From: Bacteroidota bacterium
Lineage (GTDB): Bacteria > Bacteroidota > Ignavibacteria > Ignavibacteriales > Melioribacteraceae
Direction: 5' to 3'
Assembly (NCBI GenBank): GCA_018829205.1
Contig: JAHJUE010000010.1
Span: 62,001-126,000, forward strand
Length of the DNA: 64,000 nucleotides
In this document: piece after piece, positions 17,326-24,806 of the stretch
Numbering within the stretch: position 1 is the first letter of the stretch
Layout of the letters: each line of letters opens with the position of its first letter
Notes under the pieces: generated by a model
Databases searched by the model: none
What the model was told of the DNA's origin: nothing
The model's input: only the letters and a program-made list of their open reading frames with translations
Program-made: the position numbers and the translations under genes

Positions 17326-18717
17326 TTATTGTATTTTTTTTGTTACTTCAATTCCAAGCTGTTCCATTCTGTAACGCAGTTTTGAACGGGAAAGTCCCAG
17401 TACTTTTGCGGCGCGTACTTGATTTCCCTTGGTAATATCCAAGGTTTTAAGAATTAGATCCTTTAATACTTTTTCTATCTTAATTCCTTCCGGAGGAATT
17501 GTGAGCATAAATTTATCGGCGCCGACTGGGGAATCGTCTTTCCCGAATTTTAAGAAGGTAAGATGTCTTTCCATTAAAACATCCCCTTCCATCATAAGCA
17601 CTGCTCTTTCCATTGCATTTCTAAGCTCGCGTACATTTCCTTTCCAGTACTGATTTTCAAGAAGATGAATCGCCTCTTCGTCAATTCCTTTTATTTGTAT
17701 TCCGAATTTACCGGCAAATTCTCTTACAAAAGTAAGAGCTAGTACGGGAATATCACCAAGTCTTTCGCGTAAAGGAGGAATTACTACTTTAGCCACATTA
17801 AGCCTGTAAAAAAGATCTTCTCTGAAATTCCCTTTTTCAATTTCTTTTTCGAGATCTTTATTTGTTGCCGCAAGAACACGTACATTGACCGAAATTTCTT
17901 TTTCGCCGCCAACGCGGTAAAATTTTCTTTCCTGAAGAACTCTTAAAAGTTTTACCTGCAGGTCCAATGAAAGCTCGCCGATTTCATCAAGCAGGATTGT
18001 ACCTCCGTCGGCAAGCTCAAATTTACCGAGCTTAGTTTTTTGAGCCGCTCCTGTAAAAGCTCCTTTTTCATGCCCGAACAATTCGCTTTCGGCCAAATCT
18101 TTCGGAATTGTTCCGCAATTTATCGGAATAAACACTTTATTTGCGCGCGGGCTTTTCTGATGAATATATTGAGCGAAAACTTCTTTACCGGTACCGCTTT
18201 CACCTTCAAGTAGAATTGTAGTATCCTCGCTGCGGGCCAATTTTTCTATTAGGTTTAAAACTCTTAATATCGGTTTGCTTTTACCGAAAAACTCATGACT
18301 AATTTCATTCGCGGTTAAGACCGACTGCAGTCGGTGAACTTCATTTGTAAGATTTAAATGGTTAACGCATTTGGTAAGAACTAACTGAAGCTGTTCCAAA
18401 TCCATTGGTTTCAAAAGAAAATCATAAGCGCCGGATTTCATTGCGCTGACCGCAATTTTAACGTCGGAATAAGCTGTAATCATAATCACGGGAATATGAA
18501 AATATTTATTTTGAAGATCTTTTAAAATGTCGAGTCCGTTATGAGTTGTTAAATAAATATCGAGCAAAATAATATCAGGCTGGTATAATTCAACAAAGTT
18601 AAAAACCTTATCCCCTTCCATGCAGACATCAACATCATATCCCAGTTTAATTAATACTTTTTTTAGCGAGATACAGACAAGATTATCATCATCAACAATT
18701 AATATTTTTGCAGTCAT
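17326..18717 (-). CDS. σ54-dependent response regulator, FlrC/NtrC type, probable flagellar master activator
   Basis: Three-domain enhancer-binding protein of 463 residues. The receiver has D9-D11, phospho-acceptor D53 and K103. The AAA+ σ54-interaction domain (about 142-365) has Walker A GESGTGKE (172-179), the GAFTGA loop that contacts σ54 (219-224) and GGTILLDEIGELS (Walker B). The C-terminal Fis-type helix-turn-helix is around NQVRAAKVLGLSRSKLRYRM. It forms a pair with the kinase 3 bp upstream. By analogy with FlrBC/FleSR it should activate σ54 flagellar promoters; the repeated palindrome and -24/-12-like sites in this window support that (inference). Confidence 0.93.
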   Translation of the reverse strand: MTAKILIVDDDNLVCISLKKVLIKLGYDVDVCMEGDKVFNFVELYQPDIILLDIYLTTHNGLDILKDLQNKYFHIPVIMITAYSDVKIAVSAMKSGAYDFLLKPMDLEQLQLVLTKCVNHLNLTNEVHRLQSVLTANEISHEFFGKSKPILRVLNLIEKLARSEDTTILLEGESGTGKEVFAQYIHQKSPRANKVFIPINCGTIPKDLAESELFGHEKGAFTGAAQKTKLGKFELADGGTILLDEIGELSLDLQVKLLRVLQERKFYRVGGEKEISVNVRVLAATNKDLEKEIEKGNFREDLFYRLNVAKVVIPPLRERLGDIPVLALTFVREFAGKFGIQIKGIDEEAIHLLENQYWKGNVRELRNAMERAVLMMEGDVLMERHLTFLKFGKDDSPVGADKFMLTIPPEGIKIEKVLKDLILKTLDITKGNQVRAAKVLGLSRSKLRYRMEQLGIEVTKKIQ

Positions 18718-18720
18718 AGT

Positions 18721-19413
18721 TTATATCGTAATTATTTTAGGGAATAAAATTCTAAATTTGGTTCCATTATTTTCTTCACTTTCAAAAGATATTTCGCATT
18801 TACTTTCTTCTAAAAGTTTTTTGCAGACACTTAAACCAAGTCCTGTGCCGTTTCTTTTATTTGTATAAAAATCGGTAAATATTTTTTCCTTAGCTTCTTC
18901 GCTGATTCCAACACCCTTATCTTCAATTTCAAAAATAACATCTTTTTTACTGTTTAAATACGAGCGCAGTGTAATCATGCTGTTTTTGTCGGAAGCATCA
19001 ATAGCATTTGTTATTAAATTAATAAAAACCTGTAAAATTTTATTTTTATTTATTAATACCATTGGAATGGTTTCACTTAGTTCACTAATAATTCCAATAT
19101 TTTTTTTCTTTGCGGTTCCGGTTAATATATCGACGGCTTGAATTGAAATCTCGTTTATAGATATTTCTTTTTCATCCTTTGTAGGTGTTCTTGAAAACTC
19201 CAATGTATTTTCAATTAAATCCTGAATTCTATCTGCGGCTTCAACGCAGGAGTTAAGACATTCAATAACCTCAGGGTCAAATTCTTCTTCTGACATTTTA
19301 AGATAGTTTAAATTAAGCTTAAGTGCGGATAACGGATTTCTTATTTCATGCGCAAGGGTAGCCGAAAGCTTCCCCATAATTAAAAGTTTATTGTTCTGTA
19401 TTTCGTTTTTCAA
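18721..19413 (-). CDS. Cytoplasmic sensor histidine kinase, FlrB/FleS-like
   Basis: A short 230-residue kinase with only the catalytic core: dimerisation/phospho-acceptor helix with H22 in AHEIRNPLSALKLN, N-box FINLITNAIDA, G1 DKGVGISEE, and G2 GTGLGLSVCKKL. No membrane segment and no PAS or other sensor domain remain; enteric and Pseudomonas relatives usually have a PAS domain. It begins with TTG at 19413; no ATG gives a longer frame because a TAA lies about 30 bp upstream. It is coupled to the σ54 activator and presumably phosphorylates its D53. The input signal may be a protein-protein contact, such as the state of flagellar assembly. Confidence 0.88.
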   Translation of the reverse strand: MKNEIQNNKLLIMGKLSATLAHEIRNPLSALKLNLNYLKMSEEEFDPEVIECLNSCVEAADRIQDLIENTLEFSRTPTKDEKEISINEISIQAVDILTGTAKKKNIGIISELSETIPMVLINKNKILQVFINLITNAIDASDKNSMITLRSYLNSKKDVIFEIEDKGVGISEEAKEKIFTDFYTNKRNGTGLGLSVCKKLLEESKCEISFESEENNGTKFRILFPKIITI

Positions 19414-19539
19414 AAAGACAAACCCCGCATTGAAGTTTTATAATTATATCAAGGGGTTAATTTTACCTATTTTAAGATAAATATGCAATGAAGCTTGGGC
19501 TGATTTTTAATTTATTATTTGAAGATTGGGAGGGAACAA

Positions 19540-19564
19540 CTCCCGAATTAATTCAATTCGGGAG
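19540..19564 (-). terminator. Terminator hairpin overlapping the flgM stop codon
   Basis: A 10-bp perfect stem (CTCCCGAATT with AATTCGGGAG) and a 5-base loop. Half of the stem is formed by the last codons and stop of flgM. Downstream on the minus strand is TTGTTCCC, only a weak U-tract. It probably ends the flagellin-fliS-fliD-flgM transcript. Confidence 0.6.
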
Positions 19565-19814
19565 CTATTTCTTTAAGAATATTATCTGCTATTTTGCTTA
19601 TAACTTCTGATTTGTTATAGAAGCCGTTATCAATTCTTTCTCTAATTTTAGAAAAATCTTTGTCGGATATTCTGTTTGATTTCAACAATTTTGCCTCTTT
19701 CGAAATTTCGATTTTATCTGCAGCCTTAACCGGCTTTCCGTTAGGTACTTCCTGTTTTTTCTGAATTTCGTTAAAAGGATTATAATTGCCGCTTCCTATG
19801 CCTTTGATATCCAT
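19548..19814 (-). CDS. flgM: Anti-σ28 factor FlgM
   Basis: An 88-residue protein whose C-terminal half matches FlgM: KIEISKEAKLLKS, then FSKIRERIDNGFYNKSEVIS and IADNILKE, the helices that clamp σ28. FlgM holds σ28 inactive until the hook is complete and FlgM is exported. The N-terminus (MDIKGIGSGNYNPFNE) is probably the export signal. The gene is last in the unit that begins at the σ28-promoted flagellin, which would give negative feedback. Confidence 0.85.
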   Translation of the reverse strand: MDIKGIGSGNYNPFNEIQKKQEVPNGKPVKAADKIEISKEAKLLKSNRISDKDFSKIRERIDNGFYNKSEVISKIADNILKEIAPELN

Positions 19815-19817
19815 TTG

Positions 19818-20153
19818 TTACCTATTATAATTTGTAAGTTTCTTTTTATTATTAATTTTTTTCAGTTCAGAACCAATTTTATCCTGTTCAGCTTTTTTTT
19901 CAGCTATAATATTATCGAAATTTTCTACAATTTGTTTAATATAATCTTCCAATTCGTAATTAAATTTTTTCAATTCCTCTACAGGGTGAATTTTCAACAA
20001 TTCTTCACGTTTTTTTTTAACTTTTGACAAAGTAGCGTTAATAAAGTCCATTCTACTTTCGAACGTATTTTCACTCACATTTTTAAGATTAAATAGAATC
20101 TTATCCAGATCGTTTTTCAAAACTACAATATCTTTTTCAATATTTAAGTCCAA
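19818..20153 (-). CDS. FliT/FlgN-like flagellar export chaperone
   Basis: A 111-residue, highly charged, all-helical protein between fliD and flgM, start TTG at 20153 right after the fliD stop. No diagnostic motif is visible; two long helices are broken by a KIHPVEEL turn. Size and position after fliD suggest the FliT chaperone (partner FliD); position before flgM could equally suggest FlgN (partner FlgK/FlgL). The call rests on context. Confidence 0.6.
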   Translation of the reverse strand: MDLNIEKDIVVLKNDLDKILFNLKNVSENTFESRMDFINATLSKVKKKREELLKIHPVEELKKFNYELEDYIKQIVENFDNIIAEKKAEQDKIGSELKKINNKKKLTNYNR

Positions 20154-21905
20154 TTAAAAGAACCCTCCGCTTGATTGCGAAAAGAAATTCTGACTGGATA
20201 ACATGCTTATAAGCTGCATCTGCAATTTTTCATATTGACTTCTTAAATTACTGGCGCTTTTTTCAATACTGTTATTAATTGAGGTAATTCTATCGCCAAT
20301 ATATTTAAGATTTTTATCATAAGACGACTTCATATTCGCAATTGTGCCGTTAGAACCAAGATACGCATCAACCGTATTATATAAAGTGTTAGCAATTCCG
20401 TTTTCCGAGTTAAAAAGGTCCGATACCTGACTAGGGGTATTTGAAATAGCATTTTCCAATTTTGAACTATCTGAAACAGTTAGTCCCAAACTTGGGTCAA
20501 ATGAAATCCCAACTTCAGATAAATAACTAAGTTTGTCATCAGTTAAACCTTCTACTTTTGACATGACAGTTTTTGAGAGTTTGTTCATTAATGAAAGCGC
20601 AGAAGTATCACCCGCAAAAATTCCTCTTCCAAGAGAATCAGAAGTAAACCGGTTTTTTATATAAGTATAAGAATCGTTGAATTTTTTTACAAAATCTTCA
20701 ATTTTGCCCTTAATTGCGTCTTTATCGATTTTCACAGCAACACTTACATCATTATCCGTTGCTTCCATAACTGATTTAAGGTCAAAAGTTACATTTGTTA
20801 CAAGATCATCAACAGAGTTAGAATTACGCTGAATATTTATTCCGTTAAACTCTAACTTAGCGTTTAATTCATTATTGGATGAACTCACTGCCGAATATTT
20901 GAAACCTGCATCGTCATCCCCGATATTTTGTGTACGATTAGTCAAAATCGAACTTGTTAATCCGACAAAATCGAGCGCCGAACCGGAAATATCCGACATA
21001 ATTAGTCTGTTGTCATAACCGGATTCTTTAGCTGTAAATGATAATTTGGAATTTCCGGTAGTAGGAGAAAATAATGAAGCGTTAACTAAAGCGGCGGTTG
21101 ATTTTTCATTTTCAACATCAATACCAAGAGTACTTAGCAAATTTCCCGTATCACCGGTTTGTTTGATGGTGATATATTGATCTTTGTCGTCTAAAGTTAA
21201 CTTTAATGAAACATTTGAACCGTCGACAACTTTTTCAGCAGTAAGTCCGCTTGTATTTCCATTAATCTGCTGCACGAGATCTTCAATGACTGTATCATAA
21301 TTTTGATCTGTATAGTCATATGAAATTGTTGTTTCTATTCCATTAATATCCAGCGTAAATTCACCAGCACCTGTATATGTGTTGCTTGAAACCAATGAAT
21401 TTGAATCAATAACAGCATAATCGTCTTTAATTGCTTCTGAAATTTTTGTCATAATTGTGTCATTTGTTTCAGAATCAGTTAAATCGATATCAACAGTACC
21501 TGTATAATCGCCACTTGAAAACTGCACCGTATGAGTTCCTGACATAGAAGCGACAGATGTATCGGAGGCCATTGTATTAGAAAGAACCAAATCGCTTTTC
21601 GCGAGCTGATTTACACGTAACGAATAAGAACTAACAGCCGCGTTTTTACTTGCAGTTGCAGAAAGAAAGTCATTTGTCGGGAAAGAAGTTTTTCTGGAAT
21701 TAAATAAGGAGCTGCTTGTAGAAACCTTTAAATCTGATACAATAGTTTTAAGAGATCCTAGCTTTGAGCTTAAATCGCTCCATGCGGTATTCAGCTGATT
21801 ATACTTATCTTTTCTGCTTTCAAGAGGGTATATTCTCTTGTTCTGTTCAGAAATAGAGTAACTATTAATAAACTGATTTATACCCGATGTTGAAAGAATA
21901 TCCAT
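20154..21905 (-). CDS. fliD: Flagellar filament cap protein FliD
   Basis: FliD caps the filament tip and helps flagellin monomers fold into place. The 583-residue protein has the FliD N-terminus (INQFINSYSISEQ, then the LNTAWSDLSSKLGSL helix), the SYSLRVNQLAKSDLVLS strand typical of FliD_N, repeated beta-rich middle domains, and a C-terminal coiled coil ending in LRSQYEKLQMQLISMLSSQ. It lies 12 bp after fliS and is followed directly by its presumed chaperone. Confidence 0.95.
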   Translation of the reverse strand: MDILSTSGINQFINSYSISEQNKRIYPLESRKDKYNQLNTAWSDLSSKLGSLKTIVSDLKVSTSSSLFNSRKTSFPTNDFLSATASKNAAVSSYSLRVNQLAKSDLVLSNTMASDTSVASMSGTHTVQFSSGDYTGTVDIDLTDSETNDTIMTKISEAIKDDYAVIDSNSLVSSNTYTGAGEFTLDINGIETTISYDYTDQNYDTVIEDLVQQINGNTSGLTAEKVVDGSNVSLKLTLDDKDQYITIKQTGDTGNLLSTLGIDVENEKSTAALVNASLFSPTTGNSKLSFTAKESGYDNRLIMSDISGSALDFVGLTSSILTNRTQNIGDDDAGFKYSAVSSSNNELNAKLEFNGINIQRNSNSVDDLVTNVTFDLKSVMEATDNDVSVAVKIDKDAIKGKIEDFVKKFNDSYTYIKNRFTSDSLGRGIFAGDTSALSLMNKLSKTVMSKVEGLTDDKLSYLSEVGISFDPSLGLTVSDSSKLENAISNTPSQVSDLFNSENGIANTLYNTVDAYLGSNGTIANMKSSYDKNLKYIGDRITSINNSIEKSASNLRSQYEKLQMQLISMLSSQNFFSQSSGGFF

Positions 21906-21917
21906 AAAATTACTTTC

Positions 21918-22262
21918 TTATTTATCTGCTGTTCTAAATACTGTTAACCATGTTTCGCGTAAATCGGATAGAATATTCACAACTATATTAAAATTTTTCT
22001 GTCTCATTTGTTCTTGACAGAACTGGTATAATTTCATCAAACCAATAGAAATTTTCTTTGTTTCTTCAGTATCAAAATTAAGAGCATTTATAAGTGCCGA
22101 AAGAGCGTTGTTAGTTTTAGCAAGATCGCCGCGTTTTGAATTTACAATAGCAAAGTCATAAATTTTCAACAATAGTTTTTTAGGATCGGCGTCAAGAATT
22201 TCTTTTACAAGATAGGCATTTGCTCTGTTTGAAGATCGTGAGTATGATTGAGAATTATACAT
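21918..22262 (-). CDS. fliS: Flagellin chaperone FliS (copy 1)
   Basis: FliS binds the flagellin C-terminus and prevents early polymerisation. The 114-residue protein has the expected pattern: ANAYLVKEILDADPKKLLLKIYDFAI near the N-terminus, AKTNNALSALINAL in the middle, and a C-terminal DLRETW helix. It is clearly paralogous to the protein at 23538-23879. It follows flagellin copy 1 but is separated from it by a good terminator hairpin, so its level may depend on read-through. Confidence 0.92.
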   Translation of the reverse strand: MYNSQSYSRSSNRANAYLVKEILDADPKKLLLKIYDFAIVNSKRGDLAKTNNALSALINALNFDTEETKKISIGLMKLYQFCQEQMRQKNFNIVVNILSDLRETWLTVFRTADK

Positions 22263-22287
22263 GATTTATCCCGAATTCGTTTTTTAT

Positions 22288-22320
22288 AAAAAGCTCTCCC
22301 GGATAAACCGGAAGAGCTTT
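22288..22320 (-). terminator. Intrinsic terminator/attenuator after flagellin copy 1
   Basis: On the minus strand AAAGCTCT(T)CCGG pairs with CCGG(G)AGAGCTTT across a TTTAT loop, directly followed by TTTT. It lies between flagellin and fliS. It would produce abundant monocistronic flagellin mRNA with partial read-through into fliS-fliD-flgM. Confidence 0.8.
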
Positions 22321-22340
22321 ATGTAAATGAACCTTGTAAA

Positions 22341-23210
22341 TTAACCGAGTAATTGTAATACTTGCTGTGGTGCAAAGTTCAATTGAGAAAACATAGCTGT
22401 CGCAGCTTGACCAAGAATACTTGATCTTGTAGCATTTAACTGTTCGAAAGCCATGTCAGCGTCGAATAATCTACTTATACTTGATTCTGCATTTGCGATA
22501 GAAGTGTTTAAGGTATCTTCTTTTATGTCAAGACGTTGAGTGAAGTTACCAATTTTTCCTAACGATGTTGATACCGCTGATTTCAAGTTTGTTAATGCTG
22601 TTTGTAATCCCGCAACTGAAGCGGCAGAACCGCCAACAGATGCTAAAGTACCGGCAGAAACACTAACGAAGCTTGAAATTGAAGCAGAAACATTTGTTCC
22701 ATAACCACCGTTTGCGGAACTTGCCAATGAAGAAGCAAAGTCAAGTTTCAATGTATCGGTAGATTCGCCAACTTGGAATGTGAATCCGGCACCAGCAGCA
22801 GAGAATAACAATTGGGTATCGTTGAATTTTGTGTTCTTTAAGATGTCATGCATTTCGTTTGCAAGAGCAGCAATATCATCTTTAAGAGCTGTACGATCTG
22901 TTGTAGGGTTAGTAGCATCAGAAAGTTTACCCTCAATCTTGGTTAAAAGATCGTTAATACCCATAAGAGCTCCTTCACTTGTAGCTAACATGCTTTTGGC
23001 AGAAGCTATATTTGATTGTGCTCCTTTCATTACAGATACTTTTCCTTTAAGAGAAGTTCCGATGTTGAATCCGCTTGTGTCGTCTGCAACACTTAAAATT
23101 CTCTTGCCAGATGCCAATCTTAACTGTGATTTTGCAGTCGCTTGATTAGCTTTGTTGAGCATATTATATGCTTGCAACGCATCTGAATTAGTGTTTACTC
23201 TGAATCCCAT
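22341..23210 (-). CDS. fliC: Flagellin (copy 1, σ28-promoted)
   Basis: Filament subunit of 289 residues. The N-terminal D0/D1 helices contain ANQATAKSQLRLASGKRIL and VADDTSGFNIGTSLKGK; the C-terminal ones contain NFTQRLDIKEDTLN and LFDADMAFEQLNATRSSILG, ending FAPQQVLQLLG. The middle is short (about residues 140-205) and rich in Ser, Gly and Ala, without large outer domains; such surface serines could carry O-glycans (inference). It is about four-fifths identical by eye to copy 2. Its ATG lies about 80 bp below a near-perfect σ28 promoter, with GGAGG just upstream. Confidence 0.97.
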   Translation of the reverse strand: MGFRVNTNSDALQAYNMLNKANQATAKSQLRLASGKRILSVADDTSGFNIGTSLKGKVSVMKGAQSNIASAKSMLATSEGALMGINDLLTKIEGKLSDATNPTTDRTALKDDIAALANEMHDILKNTKFNDTQLLFSAAGAGFTFQVGESTDTLKLDFASSLASSANGGYGTNVSASISSFVSVSAGTLASVGGSAASVAGLQTALTNLKSAVSTSLGKIGNFTQRLDIKEDTLNTSIANAESSISRLFDADMAFEQLNATRSSILGQAATAMFSQLNFAPQQVLQLLG

Positions 23211-23287
23211 TTTATACCTCCATGTAGTTTGTTATTATAATTTACCAAGTATCCTTACTTGATATTATTAGTTAATTTACACTTGTA

Positions 23288-23314
23288 TTATCGGCTGTCC
23301 TAAAAAAAAGTTTA
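23288..23314 (-). promoter_or_regulatory. σ28 (FliA) promoter of flagellin copy 1
   Basis: Minus strand: TAAA at -35 (23314-23311), a 15-bp spacer, and GCCGATAA at -10 (23295-23288). This is an exact match to the σ28 core consensus in both boxes and spacing. The predicted start point is near 23280, giving a leader of about 70 bases. Confidence 0.92.
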
Positions 23315-23484
23315 TAGTAAAAATTCATTTTGTTTTCCATTTTTAATTCTTCTATTGACAACCAAATACATAATCGTGCATTAGGTTAAGAAGTTTAGTA
23401 CAAATTTTAAGAGTGTTGTTAGAGGTGTGAATTTTAATTGAAATAAAGAAGTTTTTATGTGACGTATACTAAATCTGTTTAATG

Positions 23485-23515
23485 TTAACCCGGTTTCTTT
23501 ATGAAACCGGGTTAA
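23485..23515. terminator. Strong 13-bp hairpin behind fliS copy 2
   Basis: TTAACCCGGTTTC and GAAACCGGGTTAA form a perfect stem with a TTTAT loop, 23 bp past the fliS stop. The minus-strand 3' flank is not U-rich, while the plus-strand flank is (TTATTGTTTTAT). It still is the best candidate for ending the flagellin copy 2-fliS unit. Confidence 0.65.
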
Positions 23516-23537
23516 TTATTGTTTTATAAAACAACTA

Positions 23538-23879
23538 TTACAAACCCGCGCTGAATACTGTCTGCCAGGTATCTCTTAATCCTGTTAGTATTTGAAGAAC
23601 AACTTCATTATTCTTTTTTCTCATTTCTTCTTGCGAGTATTGATAAAGCTGAAGAAGACCAAGCGACATTTCTCTTGCTTCGGGATTATCAAAATTTAAC
23701 GCCTTAATTAATTCGCTCAATGCTTTGTTAGTATTTTCCACATTTCCTTTTTTGCAATTAACAATTGCAAAATCGAATACTTTAAGAAGCAGCTTCTGGG
23801 GGGTTGATTCCAGAACTTCTTTCACCAAGTAAGCATTAGCGCGTGATTGGTCATTTGCTAATTGTGTTGAAGTATTCAT
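23538..23879 (-). CDS. fliS: Flagellin chaperone FliS (copy 2)
   Basis: A 113-residue paralogue of the FliS at 21918-22262, sharing ANAYLVKEVLESTPQKLLLK, the VNCKKGNVENTNKALSEL segment, and a C-terminal LRDTWQTVF. It lies 34 bp after flagellin copy 2 and is presumably its dedicated chaperone. A strong hairpin follows. Confidence 0.92.
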   Translation of the reverse strand: MNTSTQLANDQSRANAYLVKEVLESTPQKLLLKVFDFAIVNCKKGNVENTNKALSELIKALNFDNPEAREMSLGLLQLYQYSQEEMRKKNNEVVLQILTGLRDTWQTVFSAGL

Positions 23880-23913
23880 TTTATTTTTCCGTTATTATTT
23901 TTTAATTATTTTA

Positions 23914-24783
23914 TTAACCGAATAACTGCAATACCTGCTGCGGTGAAAGATTAAGCTGCGACAGCATCGCTGTTGCGGCTTGTGACTTAATACTTCCTCT
24001 AGTTGCGTTTAACTGCTCCATTGCCATATCAGCGTCAAATAAGCGGCTTACGCTTGCTTCAGCGTTTGCAATTGATACGTTTAATGTATCTTCTTTAATA
24101 TCAAGTCTCTGAGTAAAGTTACCTATCTTACCTAAAGATCCTGAAACGGCAGTCTTTAAATTTGAAAGAGCTGTCTGAAGTCCGGCTATAGTTCCCGCAC
24201 TTCCGCCGACACTTGCCAATGTTGCAGCTGCGACATTTACAAAACTGCTGATTGATTCAGAAATTCCAACGCCGTATCCGCCTGTGGCTGTGCTTGCCAA
24301 TGAAGAAGCAAAATCGAGTTTTAATGTATCGGCCGCTTCTCCGACCTGGAATGTAAATCCCGCGCCGGCTCCTGAGAATAATACGCTGGTGTTATTATAT
24401 TTAGCTCCCAGCAAGGTATCTTGTAATTCTTTCGCTAAAGCTCTTATATCATCCTGAATAGCGGTTCTGTCTGTTGTAGGGTTTGTCGCATCTGAAAGTT
24501 TACCTTCAATTTTTACGAGAAGGTCGTTAATACCCAGCAAAGAACCTTCAGCCGTTGAAAGTAATGTTTTTGCCGCGGCAACGTTTCCTTGCGCGCCTTT
24601 CATTACGGAAATTTTTCCTTTTAATGAAGTGCCTATGTTAAAACCTGAAGTATCATCTGCTACGCTTAAGATTCTTTTACCTGAAGCGAGTCTTAATTGT
24701 GCCTTGCTGCTTTCCATGTTAGCTTTTGCCAATTCATGATACGCCTGCAATGCATTTACGTTTGTGTTTACTCTAAAGGACAT
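23914..24783 (-). CDS. fliC: Flagellin (copy 2)
   Basis: A 289-residue flagellin of the same length as copy 1, with the same conserved termini (QLRLASGKRIL and VADDTSGFN at the N-terminus; LFDADMAMEQLNATRGSI and LSPQQVLQLFG at the C-terminus). Differences are concentrated in the Ser/Ala/Gly middle. It lies only 23 bp below the 1702-residue glycosyltransferase gene, with GGAGG as ribosome-binding site, and I find no σ28 promoter upstream. It is therefore probably transcribed with the glycosyltransferase, unlike copy 1. Confidence 0.96.
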   Translation of the reverse strand: MSFRVNTNVNALQAYHELAKANMESSKAQLRLASGKRILSVADDTSGFNIGTSLKGKISVMKGAQGNVAAAKTLLSTAEGSLLGINDLLVKIEGKLSDATNPTTDRTAIQDDIRALAKELQDTLLGAKYNNTSVLFSGAGAGFTFQVGEAADTLKLDFASSLASTATGGYGVGISESISSFVNVAAATLASVGGSAGTIAGLQTALSNLKTAVSGSLGKIGNFTQRLDIKEDTLNVSIANAEASVSRLFDADMAMEQLNATRGSIKSQAATAMLSQLNLSPQQVLQLFG

Positions 24784-24806
24784 TTAATCCTCCCTATTTT
24801 GGTTGT

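Larger units (their letters stand above)
23211..23537. other. 327-bp gene-free region between flagellin copy 1 and fliS copy 2
   Basis: It contains the flagellin 5' leader, the σ28 promoter at 23288-23314, an A/T-rich stretch at about 23330-23480 in which I see no gene or strong motif, and the strong hairpin at 23485-23515 behind fliS copy 2. Confidence 0.7.
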
